Shown here: in pieces, positions 1 to 8,280 of the stretch
Position numbering within the stretch: the stretch's first letter is position 1
Layout: every line of letters begins with the position of its first letter
Assembly: GCA_030539055.1 (NCBI GenBank)
Contig: JAUNSV010000007.1
Span: forward strand, 1-64,000
DNA: 64,000 bases
Reading direction: 5' to 3'
DNA from: Eubacteriales bacterium
Lineage (GTDB): Bacteria > Bacillota > Clostridia > Lachnospirales > Lachnospiraceae
Notes under the pieces: generated by a model
What the model saw: only the letters and a program-made list of their open reading frames with translations
What the model was told of the DNA's origin: nothing
Database searches by the model: none
Program-made: the position numbers and the translations under genes

Positions 1-70
1 TGAATCAATATGCAATAAACAATTTTTTTTTTTTTAAAGCAATTATAAGTATATTCCACATATTGATTCA
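1..70. repeat. Inverted repeat with T13 tract at window edge
   Basis: Bases 1-12 are the exact reverse complement of bases 59-70. A run of 13 T lies between them at 23-35. The mutS reading frame stops inside this fold-back. Short perfect inverted repeats ending in a homopolymer at a sequence end are often assembly or amplification artefacts. A real hairpin cannot be excluded from the sequence alone. Confidence 0.6.
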
Positions 71-777
71 AGAGATATTTGTTCTATTTTAGAATCATAA
101 TTATTTATATTATTAATTAAAATATTTAATGAATTATTATCTTTATGCTCATTTATATTAAAATATGAATTGTCTAATGTTGTAAATAATATATTTTTTT
201 CTTTTTTTATTTTTTCTATTGGAAAATCAGACAATAATAAAATTTGATTGTTTAATATTTCTTTTATATTATATTTCTCTATAATATTATATATTGAATT
301 AATATCTTCTACTTTTGTTGTTAAAAAATCACCAGTTGAAAAATCAATTAAAGATATTCCATAACCAGTAGTATCATAATAAATAGATGCAATATAATTA
401 TTTTCATTATTATTTATATTATCATTTGATATAATAGTCCCTGGAGATACTATTTTTACTACTTCTCTTTTTACTATTCCCTTTACATTCTTAGGGTCTT
501 CCATTTGTTCAGCAATAGCTACTTTATGTCCGTTTTGTACTAATTTAGATAAATATACATCTATTGCATGATATGGTACTCCACACATAGGTGCTTTTTC
601 TTCTATACCACAGTCCTTTGAAGTTAAAACTAAATTTAATTCCTTAGAAACAATAATAGCATCATCAAAAAACATTTCATAAAAATCTCCCAAACGAAAA
701 AGAAGAATACAATCATTGAAATTTTTTTTTGTATCTATATATTGTTGCATCATTGGAGATATTTTATTCAATGCCAT
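43..777 (-). pseudogene. mutS: DNA mismatch repair protein MutS, N-terminal fragment
   Basis: MutS scans duplex DNA for mismatches and recruits MutL. The N-terminal mismatch-recognition domain is clear: the GDFYEMF motif at residues 30-36 carries the Phe (32) that stacks on the mismatch and the conserved Glu (34). The start of the connector domain follows. The frame then ends at residue 244, whereas family members are roughly 850-900 residues; the core, ATPase and clamp domains are missing. The stop lies in an inverted repeat with a 13-base homopolymer at the window edge, so the break may be a sequence artefact rather than a true pseudogene. The gene overlaps the 3' end of miaB by 14 nt, and miaB-mutS is a common clostridial pairing. 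Confidence 0.8.
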
Positions 778-2215
778 TTACTAATTCTCCTATATAATAA
801 AACCCTTTAGATTCATTAAATTTTACATTTACTAATTCACCAATATGATTTGAATTATTATTAAAATGAACAAGAAAATTATTAGATAATCTAGCTGTAC
901 AATTATTTGTTGAATTATTTATACTTTCAATCAATACTTCTTCTATGGAACCTATCTTTTTTATAATATTATAGTTTGCACTTTCTTCCACTGTATCTAG
1001 TAATTTATCAAATCTTTTTTTAACAATATCATTTGGTATTTGATTATCCATTTCATAAGCTTTTGTGCCTTTTCTTTTACTATATTCAAATGTAAAAACT
1101 TGTGAAAATTTCACTTCATTTATTAAATCAATAGTATCTAAAAAATCTTCTTCAGTTTCTCCTGGGAATCCAACTATTATATCTGTGGTTAAACTTATAT
1201 CGGAAATACTCTCTTTAATTTTTTTAGATAATTCAATATAATATTCTCTTGAATAATTTCTATTCATAAGTTTTAATATTTTATTTGAACCAGATTGAAC
1301 TGGTAAATGAATATGTCTTGCTATATTTTTGTTGTTTTTAATTACTTCAATTAATTCATCACTAAAATCCTTTGGGTGTGATGTCATAAATCTAATTCTT
1401 TTTAAGCCATTTATTTTAGATACTTCTTTTAAAAGCTCTGGAAATGATAATTCATTTATATTTTCTATTCTAAAATCATTTCCATAAGAATTTACATTTT
1501 GTCCTAGTAGCATAACTTCAATAACACCATCTTTAACAACTGATTTAATTTCATTAATAATATCTTTTGATGATCTTGATTTTTCTCTACCACGAACAAA
1601 AGGCACTATACAATATGAACAAAAATTATTGCACCCAAAAGATATATTGATTCCACATTTAAATGAATATTTTCTTTTTTTTGGTATATCTTCTTTTATG
1701 ATTTTATTATCATTATATACTTCAAAAATTTTCTTTTTATTTACAAAAGAATCATATAAGTACTCTTCAAATTTATATAAATTGTGTGTTCCAAATACTA
1801 ATTTAACAAAAGGAAATTTGTTTTTAATCTTATCTATTTCACCCTCTTCTTGCATCATACATCCACAAATTGCTATTATTTTATTTTTATTATTATAATA
1901 TGAATTTTTTAATTGACCAATATGACCATATAATTTTTGATTTGCATTCTCTCTTATTGTGCATGTATTATAAATTACAAAATCAGCTTTTTGTTCATCA
2001 TCTATTTCTTCAAAACCAGATGAAATTAAAATCCCTAAAATTTTTTCTGAATCTTTTGCATTCATTTGACAGCCAAAAGTAACTACTTTGCAAGTAGGTT
2101 TGATTTTATTTTTTGATATATAATCAATTAATTCTTTTTGAAAATTCACATCCACAATATTCTTGCCTATATAAATTGTATTTTTTTGATAATTGTATAG
2201 ATAATAAATTGCCAT
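764..2215 (-). CDS. miaB: tRNA-2-methylthio-N6-dimethylallyladenosine synthase MiaB
   Basis: This radical-SAM methylthiotransferase converts i6A37 to ms2i6A37 in tRNAs reading UNN codons. In order it shows a UPF0004 N-terminal domain (TFGCQMN, with further Cys in NTCTIRENA and GCMMQ), a radical-SAM CxxxCxxC motif in FGCNNFCSYC, the FVRGRE signature and a C-terminal TRAM-type segment. Length 483 is slightly long. The assigned ATG lies inside queH, giving a 92-nt overlap. Shine-Dalgarno support is weak, and an in-frame GTG about 20 codons later is an alternative start. Some clostridial MiaB proteins do carry an N-terminal extension before the TFGCQ motif. Function is sure; the exact start is not. 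Confidence 0.93.
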   Translation of the reverse strand: MAIYYLYNYQKNTIYIGKNIVDVNFQKELIDYISKNKIKPTCKVVTFGCQMNAKDSEKILGILISSGFEEIDDEQKADFVIYNTCTIRENANQKLYGHIGQLKNSYYNNKNKIIAICGCMMQEEGEIDKIKNKFPFVKLVFGTHNLYKFEEYLYDSFVNKKKIFEVYNDNKIIKEDIPKKRKYSFKCGINISFGCNNFCSYCIVPFVRGREKSRSSKDIINEIKSVVKDGVIEVMLLGQNVNSYGNDFRIENINELSFPELLKEVSKINGLKRIRFMTSHPKDFSDELIEVIKNNKNIARHIHLPVQSGSNKILKLMNRNYSREYYIELSKKIKESISDISLTTDIIVGFPGETEEDFLDTIDLINEVKFSQVFTFEYSKRKGTKAYEMDNQIPNDIVKKRFDKLLDTVEESANYNIIKKIGSIEEVLIESINNSTNNCTARLSNNFLVHFNNNSNHIGELVNVKFNESKGFYYIGELVNGIE

Positions 2216-2753
2216 TATCTTTTTTAAAATCAGATAATAGTGCTTTAATATTTGTATTTAGTAATAATTCTATAATTATATTATTAATATATAATGCATC
2301 TTTATGAGTTGATGTTGTAAGTGTTGTAGTAAACCATATATCATTATAATAATTTAAATCATTATTTATTCTTTTTATAGCATATTCAATACTTTTTTTT
2401 AATCTATATTTTATACATGTTTTACATCTTTCACCAAATTCAATATCTTGTTCTAAGCCTTTAATACATTCTAAAAATTCATTATGATTATATGATAATT
2501 CTATTATTTCACTTGGAGATTTTAAAATATTTTTTAATTTTAAAATTTCATTTTCTCTTTTAATGAATTCGTTGTAAGAATCTATATTAGAGTTAGAATA
2601 TATTCCAATAATAATAAAGTAGTCTTTTAAATAATTAATAACATAAGATGAACAAGGTGCACAGCACATATGTAAAAATAGTAATGGTTTATTATTTGTA
2701 TCAATCGTATTTAATATTTTTTTAAGTTCTTTATTGTATTGTATCCTATTCAT
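2124..2753 (-). CDS. queH: Epoxyqueuosine reductase QueH
   Basis: QueH performs the last step of queuosine synthesis, reducing epoxyqueuosine in tRNA, and replaces the cobalamin-dependent QueG. The hallmarks are present: HMCCAPCS near residue 28, the RCKTC pair, FTTTLTTS, SDFKKDNG, and the C-terminal YRQEYCGC motif whose cysteines belong to the metal/disulfide site. Length 209 is typical. Because the terminal CGC motif is essential, the real end reaches 2124 and therefore overlaps the annotated miaB start. It starts 1 nt after the rpoD stop, in a leftward run with other tRNA-modification genes. Confidence 0.93.
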   Translation of the reverse strand: MNRIQYNKELKKILNTIDTNNKPLLFLHMCCAPCSSYVINYLKDYFIIIGIYSNSNIDSYNEFIKRENEILKLKNILKSPSEIIELSYNHNEFLECIKGLEQDIEFGERCKTCIKYRLKKSIEYAIKRINNDLNYYNDIWFTTTLTTSTHKDALYINNIIIELLLNTNIKALLSDFKKDNGNLLSIQLSKKYNLYRQEYCGCEFSKRIN

Positions 2754-2754
2754 A

Positions 2755-3897
2755 TTATAAAAAATCTTTTATTTTTTTTGATCTAATAGGGTTTTTTAAT
2801 TTTTTTAATGCTTTAGCCTCAATTTGTCTTATTCTTTCTCTTGTTACTTCAAACTCTTTTCCTACTTCTTCCAATGTTTTTTGATGACCGTCTTCTAAAC
2901 CATATCTCAATTTAATTACTTCTCTTTCTCTTGGTTTTAAATCTTTTAGCATTTCATCTATATGCTCTCTTAAATCAACTGCTTCTATATTCGCTTCAGG
3001 TGAAATTACATTTTTATCGGCAACAAAATCTCCAATACTAGAATCTTGTTCATCTCCAACTGGAGTCTCTAAAGATTGAGGGTCTCTGGCTATTAACTTT
3101 ATTTCTTGAACTTTTTCTTCTGATAATTTTAATTCTTCAGCGAGTTCTCTAATTGTAGGCTCATACCCTTTTTCAAGGGTTAATTTCTTTTGTGCTTTAT
3201 TCATTTTATTGATTGTTTCAACCATATGTACAGGCACTCTAATAGTTCTAGCTTGATCTGCTAAAGCTCTAGTAACAGATTGTCTAATCCACCAAGTGGC
3301 ATAAGTAGATAATTTGAAACCTTTTTTTGGATCAAATTTTTCTACCCCTTTAATAAGTCCTAAATTACCCTCTTGAACCAAATCTAAAATAGACATACCT
3401 CTACCTATATATCTTTTTGCAATAGAAACTACTAATCTTAAATTTGATTTTATCAACATCTCAGTTGCTTTTTCATCACCTTTTACTTTTAGTTCAGCTA
3501 ATTGATATTCTCTTTCTGGAGTCAATAAGTCATATTGCCCTATTTCTTTCAAATACATCCTTACTGGATCCTCGGTAGATACGCCCTCATATATATCAAT
3601 ATTTTCTAAATCTAAATCTGCTTCTAATTCTTTTGCTTCTTCCTCATCAAAATCTTCTGCTAAATCCATATCCATTTCAATTGCCGAATCAATATTTTTT
3701 AGCATTTTTTCATTAAATTCTTGCTCAATCGAAATTTTCTTTAATTCCAATTCACTTTTAACAAGTTCTCTCTCATCAAAATTTAGGTCATCATTCATAA
3801 AAATAGCATCAATTTGAGATTGTTCTAGCTGGTTTTTTTTCTTTTTTGCAATATCAATCAACTTTTTGATTTTTTCTTTTAACAATTTTTCTTCCAT
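2755..3897 (-). CDS. rpoD: Primary RNA polymerase sigma factor RpoD (SigA)
   Basis: This is the housekeeping sigma-70 factor, 380 residues. A charged region 1.1-like N-terminus is followed by region 1.2 ([15 protein letters not shown]), region 2 with [10 protein letters not shown] and [19 protein letters not shown] (core binding and -10 melting), region 3, and region 4.2 helix-turn-helix ([20 protein letters not shown]) for the -35 element. A strong AAGGAGG lies about 7 nt before the ATG. It is not preceded by dnaG as in many clostridia; its upstream neighbour is a small membrane protein. The -35/-10 hexamers seen elsewhere in this window (TTGACA/TATAAT type) fit this factor. Confidence 0.97.
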   Translation of the reverse strand: MEEKLLKEKIKKLIDIAKKKKNQLEQSQIDAIFMNDDLNFDERELVKSELELKKISIEQEFNEKMLKNIDSAIEMDMDLAEDFDEEEAKELEADLDLENIDIYEGVSTEDPVRMYLKEIGQYDLLTPEREYQLAELKVKGDEKATEMLIKSNLRLVVSIAKRYIGRGMSILDLVQEGNLGLIKGVEKFDPKKGFKLSTYATWWIRQSVTRALADQARTIRVPVHMVETINKMNKAQKKLTLEKGYEPTIRELAEELKLSEEKVQEIKLIARDPQSLETPVGDEQDSSIGDFVADKNVISPEANIEAVDLREHIDEMLKDLKPREREVIKLRYGLEDGHQKTLEEVGKEFEVTRERIRQIEAKALKKLKNPIRSKKIKDFL

Positions 3898-3908
3898 TCA
3901 AGGCCTCC

Positions 3909-4211
3909 TTATGACCAAATAATGATTCTAGAAACAACAAACATAAAAAACAAAAATATAGAAAAAATTAATTTTAATAATCGTGCAAATTGCATTTTTT
4001 TTGTTACTCTAGTTCTTGTATATAAAATTTCAAATAAGAAAATTAGTAAATATAACATTCCAGAAAAAAGAAAAATAAAAGGAATTAATACCATATTTTC
4101 ATTTGGATTAAATAAAGCAAGTATTGCCATTACAACAATAAATATTCCAATGCAAATATGAATATAATCCATATACTTATCTCTTTTTTTATTATTATTT
4201 ACTTTTATCAT
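3909..4211 (-). CDS. Small three-helix membrane protein, function unknown
   Basis: A 100-residue protein with a short basic N-terminus and three predicted membrane helices (about residues 17-36, 41-63 and 78-98), joined by a basic loop with RTRVTKK. I do not recognise it securely; small membrane proteins of this shape occur next to rpoD in some Clostridia. The first ATG is preferred because GAGGAG sits 8 nt upstream; a second ATG at codon 14 also has a purine-rich upstream stretch. It overlaps the methyltransferase upstream by 17 nt and ends 12 nt before rpoD, so it is very likely co-transcribed with both. No catalytic motif is visible. Confidence 0.7.
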   Translation of the reverse strand: MIKVNNNKKRDKYMDYIHICIGIFIVVMAILALFNPNENMVLIPFIFLFSGMLYLLIFLFEILYTRTRVTKKMQFARLLKLIFSIFLFFMFVVSRIIIWS

Positions 4212-4980
4212 TCTTTCTTCTCCTCTTCATTTCAAAAAGAATAATTGCTGTAGCAATAGAAGCATTTAATGATTCTATGTTTCCACACATGTCTATTTTT
4301 ATTTTTTTGTTACATAATTCCATTATTTTTTTGTCTATTCCATTTGCTTCTGATCCAATAACTATAGCATTATTATTTGAATAATTAATTTCATCATAAT
4401 ACTCTTTAGCATTTAAATCTGTAGCATAAATATCATATTTTATTTTTTTTAATTTCAATATACAATTTATCAAATTATCTGTTTCAAAAATTTTTACCCT
4501 AAATATTGAGCTCATAGAGCTTCTAATTACCTTAGGAGAAAGATAATCTACAGATTCTTTATCTATAATTATACAAGAAATGCCTGATGCTTCACTAGTT
4601 CTTATTATAGATCCCATATTACCTGGGTCTTTAATTGAGTTCAAAATTAAAATGTTTTTAAACTCACTAGTAAATATATTATTGTAATTCATAATTGGTT
4701 TTCTTGCAATAGCAATAATTCCTTGTGGATTTTTTGTGTCCGATATATAGTTAGTAATATTATTTTTTATTATAAATACATTTTCTTTTCCTATTTTTGG
4801 TATTTTATTTTTATAATTTTCATCTATATAAATTTCTTTTATTAAATCAATTGGAGTATCATTAATAAGTCTTTCTCCCTCTAAAAATATAAGGTTTTTC
4901 TCCTTTCTATAAGAAGATAAATCTCTTATCATTTTTATTTCTTTTATTTTTATATTATTTTTTGAAGATATAATTAACAT
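4195..4980 (-). CDS. SpoU/TrmH-family RNA 2'-O-methyltransferase
   Basis: An S-adenosylmethionine-dependent methyltransferase of the SPOUT superfamily acting on ribose 2'-O of rRNA or tRNA. The N-terminal substrate-binding domain (about residues 1-90) carries the EGERL motif. The catalytic domain shows motif 1 (DPGNMGSIIRTSEASG), motif 2 (IGSEANGI) and motif 3 (CGNIESLNASIATAI), which form the knotted SAM site. At 261 residues it fits the RlmB/TrmH-like group. The target nucleotide cannot be told from sequence. It overlaps nadE by 7 nt upstream and the small membrane gene by 17 nt downstream. Confidence 0.9.
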   Translation of the reverse strand: MLIISSKNNIKIKEIKMIRDLSSYRKEKNLIFLEGERLINDTPIDLIKEIYIDENYKNKIPKIGKENVFIIKNNITNYISDTKNPQGIIAIARKPIMNYNNIFTSEFKNILILNSIKDPGNMGSIIRTSEASGISCIIIDKESVDYLSPKVIRSSMSSIFRVKIFETDNLINCILKLKKIKYDIYATDLNAKEYYDEINYSNNNAIVIGSEANGIDKKIMELCNKKIKIDMCGNIESLNASIATAIILFEMKRRRKNDKSK

Positions 4981-6953
4981 ATTTTTTCAATATCATTCAA
5001 AAATTCTTCTATTGAAATATCAGATGGAATAAAATAATTTGTATGTGTATCTAAATTTGGTAGTCCTATTGATGGACCATCTGCTCCTGTGTTCCTTTTG
5101 TAAGCATTATTAATAAATCTTTTAAAAAATATTTTTAATGTATTTAATATGATGTTTTTATCAAATTTATATGGCTCAACTTCATCTTGTTGTAAGAATG
5201 TATATAAAGCAAGTTCATATATTTTTTTTGGTGAATAATTATTTTTTAAATAATAATATAAAAAGAAGTCATGTAAAACATAGGGTCCTATTATTTCTTC
5301 TGTTTTTTGTGATATACACCCAGTTTTATCTAAAGGCAATAATTCTGGGCTTATAGGCGTATTCAAAATATCTGATAATACATTAGCTAATTCTTTTGTC
5401 TCTTCTTTTTTTGAATAATCGTTTATAAATGAAGAAAACATATATCGAATTAATGTTTTTGGAATAGATGCATTAGGATTATACGACGACATATTGTCTC
5501 CATTATAAGTACAAAAACCGAGAGCACTTTCAGATAAATCTCCTGTACCAATTACTAATCCATTATAATCATTAGCTATATCGAACAAAATTTGTGTTCT
5601 TTCTCTTGCTTGTGCATTTTCAAATGTTACATTGATATTATTAATATCATGATTAATATCTTCAAAATGTTTAATAATTGATTCAGAAATATTTATTTCT
5701 TTATATTCCAAATTAAATATCTTTGAGAGAATTTTTGCATTATTGTTAGTTTTATTACTAGTATTAGAAGATGGCATATTTATAATATGAATTCCCGATT
5801 TATTGATTCCTAATATATCAAAAGCACGAATTGTAGCTAATAAAGCAAGTGTTGAATCTAAACCACCACTTAAACCTAAAATTGCGTGTTCACATCTTAA
5901 AAAATTCATTCTTTTTGATAATCCAATTGCTTGTATGTTTAGTATTTTATATGCAAATTCTTTTTCTATATCTTCATTTTTAGGTAAAAAAGGTAAAGGA
6001 TTAATATATCTATTTAATTTTTCATTATACTCTTCTATACCTAAAGATTCAAATTCAAACTCTATCTCGTGTAATTCTTTATTATATTTTTCATACTCAA
6101 AATAATAATTATTCAATTTTTCATGTGCTATTTTTTCATAATCTATATCTGAAATCAAAATTTGATTATTTAATAAATTTTGTTTTTTTATTATTTCACC
6201 TAATTCAATTATTACAGAATTTGCAAAATACACATTTTTTGATGTAGATTCTCCAATATTCGCACCAGAAGAAATATATGCTAAAGAATACTTTTTACTT
6301 TTTAATAATATTTCATCAAACTCATTATTATTATAATATACTCTTTCTTCGCTAATTGATGGATTAAGAACAAAATTAGCATAATGAAAAATTGGTGATT
6401 TTGTTATTTCTAATTTATTATCATTTCCTACTTCAACAAAAAATTTAATATTTTCATCATTTTTACATTTAAAATAAATATTGTTTGAAAAAAAGAATTT
6501 ATGTACTTTTTGATTCACATCATCATAAATTTCAATATAATCATCGATATCTCTTCCACAAGAAAAAATTCGATCATGCCCTAAATCTTTATCAAATAAT
6601 AAAGCATTTTTGGGAATAAATCCTAGAATTTCTCCTTTTAAAATAATAGCAGCAATATCATATAATTTATTTTTATATAAAAAAGGCATTGAAATACATA
6701 ATACTATATCATAATCAATAGAAAAATGTACAATATTAAATAAAGCATCAAGACTCGCATTTATTATTGTATCCTGTTTGAACATTGCTTCAGCTGTACA
6801 TCCTGTGATAGATAACTCTGGAAATACTAATATTTTTATTTTTGATTCATTTGCTTTTTTTATTGAATCAAAAATATTAATTACATTTTTTTTAATATCA
6901 CATACATTTATTGTAGGTGATACTACTCCTACTCTTAAAAAACCACTTAACAT
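4974..6953 (-). CDS. nadE: NAD+ synthetase NadE with degenerate glutaminase domain
   Basis: The protein makes NAD+ from deamido-NAD+ and ATP. Residues 1-270 form a nitrilase-type domain that would normally supply ammonia from glutamine. The C-terminal part is the synthetase, with the SGGLDS ATP-pyrophosphatase loop near residue 363 and the GTGDLSE motif. Of the nitrilase triad, Glu46 (FPELS) and Lys115 (PKN) are present. The segment that normally reads VEICED reads VEVGND, putting Gly at position 176 where the nucleophilic Cys belongs (codon GGA at 6426-6428). Glutamine use is therefore doubtful and the enzyme may depend on free ammonia. It starts with AAGGAGT before the ATG and is divergent from tcdA. 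Confidence 0.92.
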   Translation of the reverse strand: MLSGFLRVGVVSPTINVCDIKKNVINIFDSIKKANESKIKILVFPELSITGCTAEAMFKQDTIINASLDALFNIVHFSIDYDIVLCISMPFLYKNKLYDIAAIILKGEILGFIPKNALLFDKDLGHDRIFSCGRDIDDYIEIYDDVNQKVHKFFFSNNIYFKCKNDENIKFFVEVGNDNKLEITKSPIFHYANFVLNPSISEERVYYNNNEFDEILLKSKKYSLAYISSGANIGESTSKNVYFANSVIIELGEIIKKQNLLNNQILISDIDYEKIAHEKLNNYYFEYEKYNKELHEIEFEFESLGIEEYNEKLNRYINPLPFLPKNEDIEKEFAYKILNIQAIGLSKRMNFLRCEHAILGLSGGLDSTLALLATIRAFDILGINKSGIHIINMPSSNTSNKTNNNAKILSKIFNLEYKEINISESIIKHFEDINHDINNINVTFENAQARERTQILFDIANDYNGLVIGTGDLSESALGFCTYNGDNMSSYNPNASIPKTLIRYMFSSFINDYSKKEETKELANVLSDILNTPISPELLPLDKTGCISQKTEEIIGPYVLHDFFLYYYLKNNYSPKKIYELALYTFLQQDEVEPYKFDKNIILNTLKIFFKRFINNAYKRNTGADGPSIGLPNLDTHTNYFIPSDISIEEFLNDIEKIC

Positions 6954-6975
6954 ATTACTCCTTTTTTGTTATAAT
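6947..6975 (+). promoter_or_regulatory. Promoter of tcdA, leaderless type
   Basis: TTAACA at 6947-6952 and TATAAT at 6970-6975 are separated by 17 nt, matching the sigma-A consensus closely. The expected transcript start about 7 nt after the -10 box falls at 6982-6983, on the ATG at 6983. No Shine-Dalgarno precedes that ATG. The same -10 site read backward (TATAAC) could serve nadE. Confidence 0.7.
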
Positions 6976-6982
6976 GACTAAA

Positions 6983-7729
6983 ATGCAAAATGAAAATTAT
7001 TATGATAATATTTTTCAAAGAGAAAAATTATTGCTTGGTAATAAAATATTTAATAATATTACTACAAAATCAATTGTGCTTTGTGGTATAGGTGGTGTAG
7101 GCTCATATGCACTTGAAGGACTTTGCAGAATGGGTATAAATAAATTTGTATTAATAGATGATGATAAATATGAATTATCAAACATAAATAGACAACTTTA
7201 TGCTACTAATAATACAATAGGAAAATATAAAATCAATGTTGCAAAAAATCGTATACTCGATATTAACCCAACAGCAAGTATTATTACATTTTGTGAAAAA
7301 ATTCAAAATATTGATTTGCAAAAAATTTTATTTCAAAATAATATAAATTATGATAATATATATTTAATTGATGCTATAGATGATGTAAACGGAAAATCGT
7401 TTTTGATTTCATTTTGTTTAAATAATAACATAAAAATTGTATCATCTATGGGAACAGGAAATAAAATATATGCTTCTAAAATGAAAATATCTACTTTGGA
7501 TAAAACTTCTACTTGCCCTTTATCAAAAAAATTACGAAAGATTTTAAGTAAAAAATATAGTATAGAATTATTATCAAAAGTAAATGTAATATACTCTGAT
7601 GAAGTTCCAAAAAAGATATGTAATAATCCCCAAAAATTAATTTCTTCTATATCATATGTACCTGCAATTGCTGGTATGCTAATATGTGAATATATAATAA
7701 ATAATATTATAAGTGAGGTGGAAAAATGA
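6983..7729 (+). CDS. tcdA: tRNA threonylcarbamoyladenosine dehydratase TcdA
   Basis: An E1-like enzyme that uses ATP to cyclise t6A37 of tRNA into ct6A. It shows the nucleotide-binding GIGGVGS loop, the DDD acidic motif followed by NINRQLYA, a DAIDDVNGK segment, and the (T)CPLSKKLRK stretch close to the family's conserved basic motif. The open frame extends upstream to 6917, but that region carries the nadE start and the promoter. The ATG at 6983 gives an N-terminus (MQNENYYDNIFQREKLLLG) that aligns with the family, and it coincides with the predicted transcript start. The next ATG upstream (6974) lies inside the -10 box. The gene is coupled to the following transporter gene by an ATGA overlap. 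Confidence 0.9.
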   Translation: MQNENYYDNIFQREKLLLGNKIFNNITTKSIVLCGIGGVGSYALEGLCRMGINKFVLIDDDKYELSNINRQLYATNNTIGKYKINVAKNRILDINPTASIITFCEKIQNIDLQKILFQNNINYDNIYLIDAIDDVNGKSFLISFCLNNNIKIVSSMGTGNKIYASKMKISTLDKTSTCPLSKKLRKILSKKYSIELLSKVNVIYSDEVPKKICNNPQKLISSISYVPAIAGMLICEYIINNIISEVEK

Positions 7730-8280
7730 AACAAGAAAAAACTTTTAATGTAAAAGACATTGCTTCTATTGGAATTATGGCAGCATTAATCCTTATCTCT
7801 TCTAAAATTGAAATTGTAATTGGTCCATCAAGAATTCATATGGGTAATATTTTATGTTTATTCTCTGCATTTTATTTGAAGCCATTAAATGCAGGTTTAT
7901 CTAGTGGTTTAGGTTCTATGTTCTTTGATTTATTGTTTCATCCAGGTAGTTTTGCTTTTGATTTTATAATCACATTTATTAATAAATTCGTTTTATCTTT
8001 TGTTGCATCAATTATTTATAATACTAAAACAATTAGCTCTACTTTTTATATTTTTCAATATGTTTTCTCTGGATTATGTGGTCAAATAGCTTATATTATA
8101 TTATATATGCTTAAAACTTTTATTCAACAAAGATTCCTTTTATCGCTTCCTATGTCAACAGTTTTACCTATAATGCTTACAAAATTGGGGGCTTCTTCAA
8201 TAAATGCAATTCTTGCTATTATTATATCAACAATTTTATTTTCAATAATTGGAAAATTTATAAAATCAAAAAGCAGATAA
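7726..8280 (+). CDS. ECF transporter S component, substrate unknown
   Basis: A 184-residue integral membrane protein with about six hydrophobic segments. It has the look of the ECF vitamin/cofactor transporter S components: FNVKDIASIGIMAALI at the start, then a conserved RIHMGN motif and GLGSMFFDLLFHPG. S components bind the substrate and team up with a shared EcfT/EcfA1/EcfA2 energising module, which is not in this window. The start overlaps the tcdA stop (ATGA), with GAGGTGG as ribosome site. The 3' end overlaps valS by 15 nt in convergent orientation, with no clear terminator between. The ligand cannot be inferred. Confidence 0.78.
   Translation: MKQEKTFNVKDIASIGIMAALILISSKIEIVIGPSRIHMGNILCLFSAFYLKPLNAGLSSGLGSMFFDLLFHPGSFAFDFIITFINKFVLSFVASIIYNTKTISSTFYIFQYVFSGLCGQIAYIILYMLKTFIQQRFLLSLPMSTVLPIMLTKLGASSINAILAIIISTILFSIIGKFIKSKSR

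Noticed and set aside
1629-2307. Plus-strand ORFs inside miaB/queH
   Set aside because: They are antisense shadows of strongly conserved genes and have low-complexity, Phe/Leu-rich translations typical of AT-rich antisense.
6917-6982. Longer N-terminus for TcdA
   Set aside because: The extra residues are hydrophobic and unlike the family, and the DNA holds the nadE start, the -35 and the -10 box.
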